The position numbers and the translations under genes were made by a program. The notes beneath the pieces are model-generated. The model did no database searches and was not told where the DNA came from. It saw only the letters and a program-made list of their open reading frames with translations. A DNA stretch of 15,298 bases from an uncultured Ignavibacteriales bacterium. Its GTDB lineage: Bacteria; Bacteroidota; Ignavibacteria; Ignavibacteriales; Ignavibacteriaceae. Location of the stretch: the NCBI GenBank assembly GCA_903915485.1, contig CAIWTC010000642.1, positions 1 to 15,298 on the forward strand, written 5' to 3'. Shown here piece by piece: positions 14,661 to 15,298 of this stretch. The stretch's first letter is position 1; each line of letters begins with the position of its first letter.

Positions 14661-15298
14661 TCAGCGATTATTTAGGGTTTGTTTACTGTGTCGAGTCTTA
14701 TAAATAAATATCGAAAGCAGCAACAGTCCAATCAAAGCGATAGGAAGATATTTATTCGTTGTATTCACTAAATAATTATCAGGCAACGCATTTGTGTTTC
14801 CCACTAAAACAAACCCCGACCAATAATATGGGTTCGGTGAAATGGTCTTAATGAATTGTGATTTTGCCAGACGCAATGCATCAGTTTTAGAAGCACCGCT
14901 TTTCAAAGCGGAATAGAATAACTTCATAAACTCTGTTGTGTATCTGTCATTAACCTCCCACATTGAAACAACAACACTGCCGGCACCCGCATCTAAAAAA
15001 GCTTTGGTCATTCCAACTATTCCTTCAGATGATTCAAATACCCCCTCACCCGAATTACAAGAACTCAACGCAACTAAATCCGCGTTGATATTCATCTCGG
15101 AAACTTCAGATGCTTCTAATATTCCATCATTTGACTTATCATATTCAGGCGAAAAGAAAATCGCAGGTTGTTTACCTATCAGGAACGAATGTGTAGAGAG
15201 ATGAATAATTCCGCTTGATTGTGCAAGTAACTTAAAATTTGTTTCCGTTGCTTCTTTTTTACTGAAAACATTAGTATTCTGAAATTTTCTTTCAATTG
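14661..15298 (-). CDS. CHAT-domain (caspase-like) protease with C-terminal membrane anchor (N-terminal part outside window)
   Basis: The frame stays open to the right edge, so the ATG at 15095 is internal; the last 211 residues of the protein are visible. Numbering from the edge, they contain the end of a CHAT domain: IIHLSTHS with the catalytic His36 (codon at 15191-15189), LVALSSCNSG with the catalytic Cys80 (codon 15059-15057), then GIVGMTKAFLDAGAGSVVVSMWEVND and the YYWSGFVLVG ending usual for CHAT proteins. A hydrophobic helix (about 185-200, in YLPIALIGLLLLSIFIY) and a short basic tail (KTRHSKQ) end the chain, so it is tail-anchored. By the positive-inside rule the protease domain would face away from the cytoplasm if a signal peptide exists upstream. 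Family members usually carry TPRs before CHAT; that part is not visible. The activator and target are unknown. Confidence 0.88.
   Translation of the reverse strand, partial: IERKFQNTNVFSKKEATETNFKLLAQSSGIIHLSTHSFLIGKQPAIFFSPEYDKSNDGILEASEVSEMNINADLVALSSCNSGEGVFESSEGIVGMTKAFLDAGAGSVVVSMWEVNDRYTTEFMKLFYSALKSGASKTDALRLAKSQFIKTISPNPYYWSGFVLVGNTNALPDNYLVNTTNKYLPIALIGLLLLSIFIYKTRHSKQTLNNR

Noticed and set aside
14661..15298. CHAT protease as a Craspase or type III-E CRISPR component
   Set aside because: No CRISPR array, effector nuclease or other cas gene is in the window, and the C-terminal membrane anchor does not fit soluble TPR-CHAT Craspase.

Overview
The window looks like chromosomal DNA from a Gram-negative, low-GC bacterium (about 35-40% GC by eye) of the Bacteroidota/Chlorobi lineage, quite possibly Ignavibacteriota. 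The clues are a LolD-type lipoprotein-export ATPase (so an outer membrane), a BshC bacillithiol enzyme, many genes without a Shine-Dalgarno sequence, and TPR and CHAT proteins of a style common in that lineage. The lineage call is inference; nothing in the window proves it. I found no tRNA, rRNA, CRISPR array, insertion sequence or phage gene.

Layout. Positions 2-1156 (+) are the C-terminal part of an AddB/RecB-like PD-(D/E)XK nuclease with an Fe-S cysteine set; its N-terminus lies off the left edge. It converges, with a 2-bp gap, on a lolD-like gene (-). A 200-300 bp divergent intergenic region follows; its GC-richer half may hold the tail of a lost gene. Then comes a plus-strand unit: two abutting half-transporters forming a heterodimeric type IV ABC exporter (BmrCD/TM287-288 type, one degenerate and one consensus ATP site), then class 1 fructose-1,6-bisphosphatase (fbp), closed by a clear intrinsic terminator at 6779-6805.

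From 14395 down to 6833 seven minus-strand genes run head to tail with overlaps or very short gaps: Gfo/Idh/MocA oxidoreductase, class II (fuculose-phosphate type) aldolase, family 2 glycosyltransferase, bshC, a CNT/NupC nucleoside transporter, a TPR membrane protein and a small putative lipoprotein. The first three overlap and are probably translationally coupled; a 59-bp gap with an imperfect hairpin separates them from the bshC-nupC-TPR-lipoprotein group. At the right edge is the C-terminal part of a membrane-anchored CHAT (caspase-like) protease, also on the minus strand.

Most of the window is ordinary housekeeping and transport. The parts that invite a second look are the TPR protein with strict 40-residue repeats whose end is a membrane module where a signalling output would be expected, the tail-anchored CHAT protease whose catalytic His and Cys are visible, the coupled oxidoreductase/aldolase/glycosyltransferase trio, and the possible gene remnant upstream of lolD.
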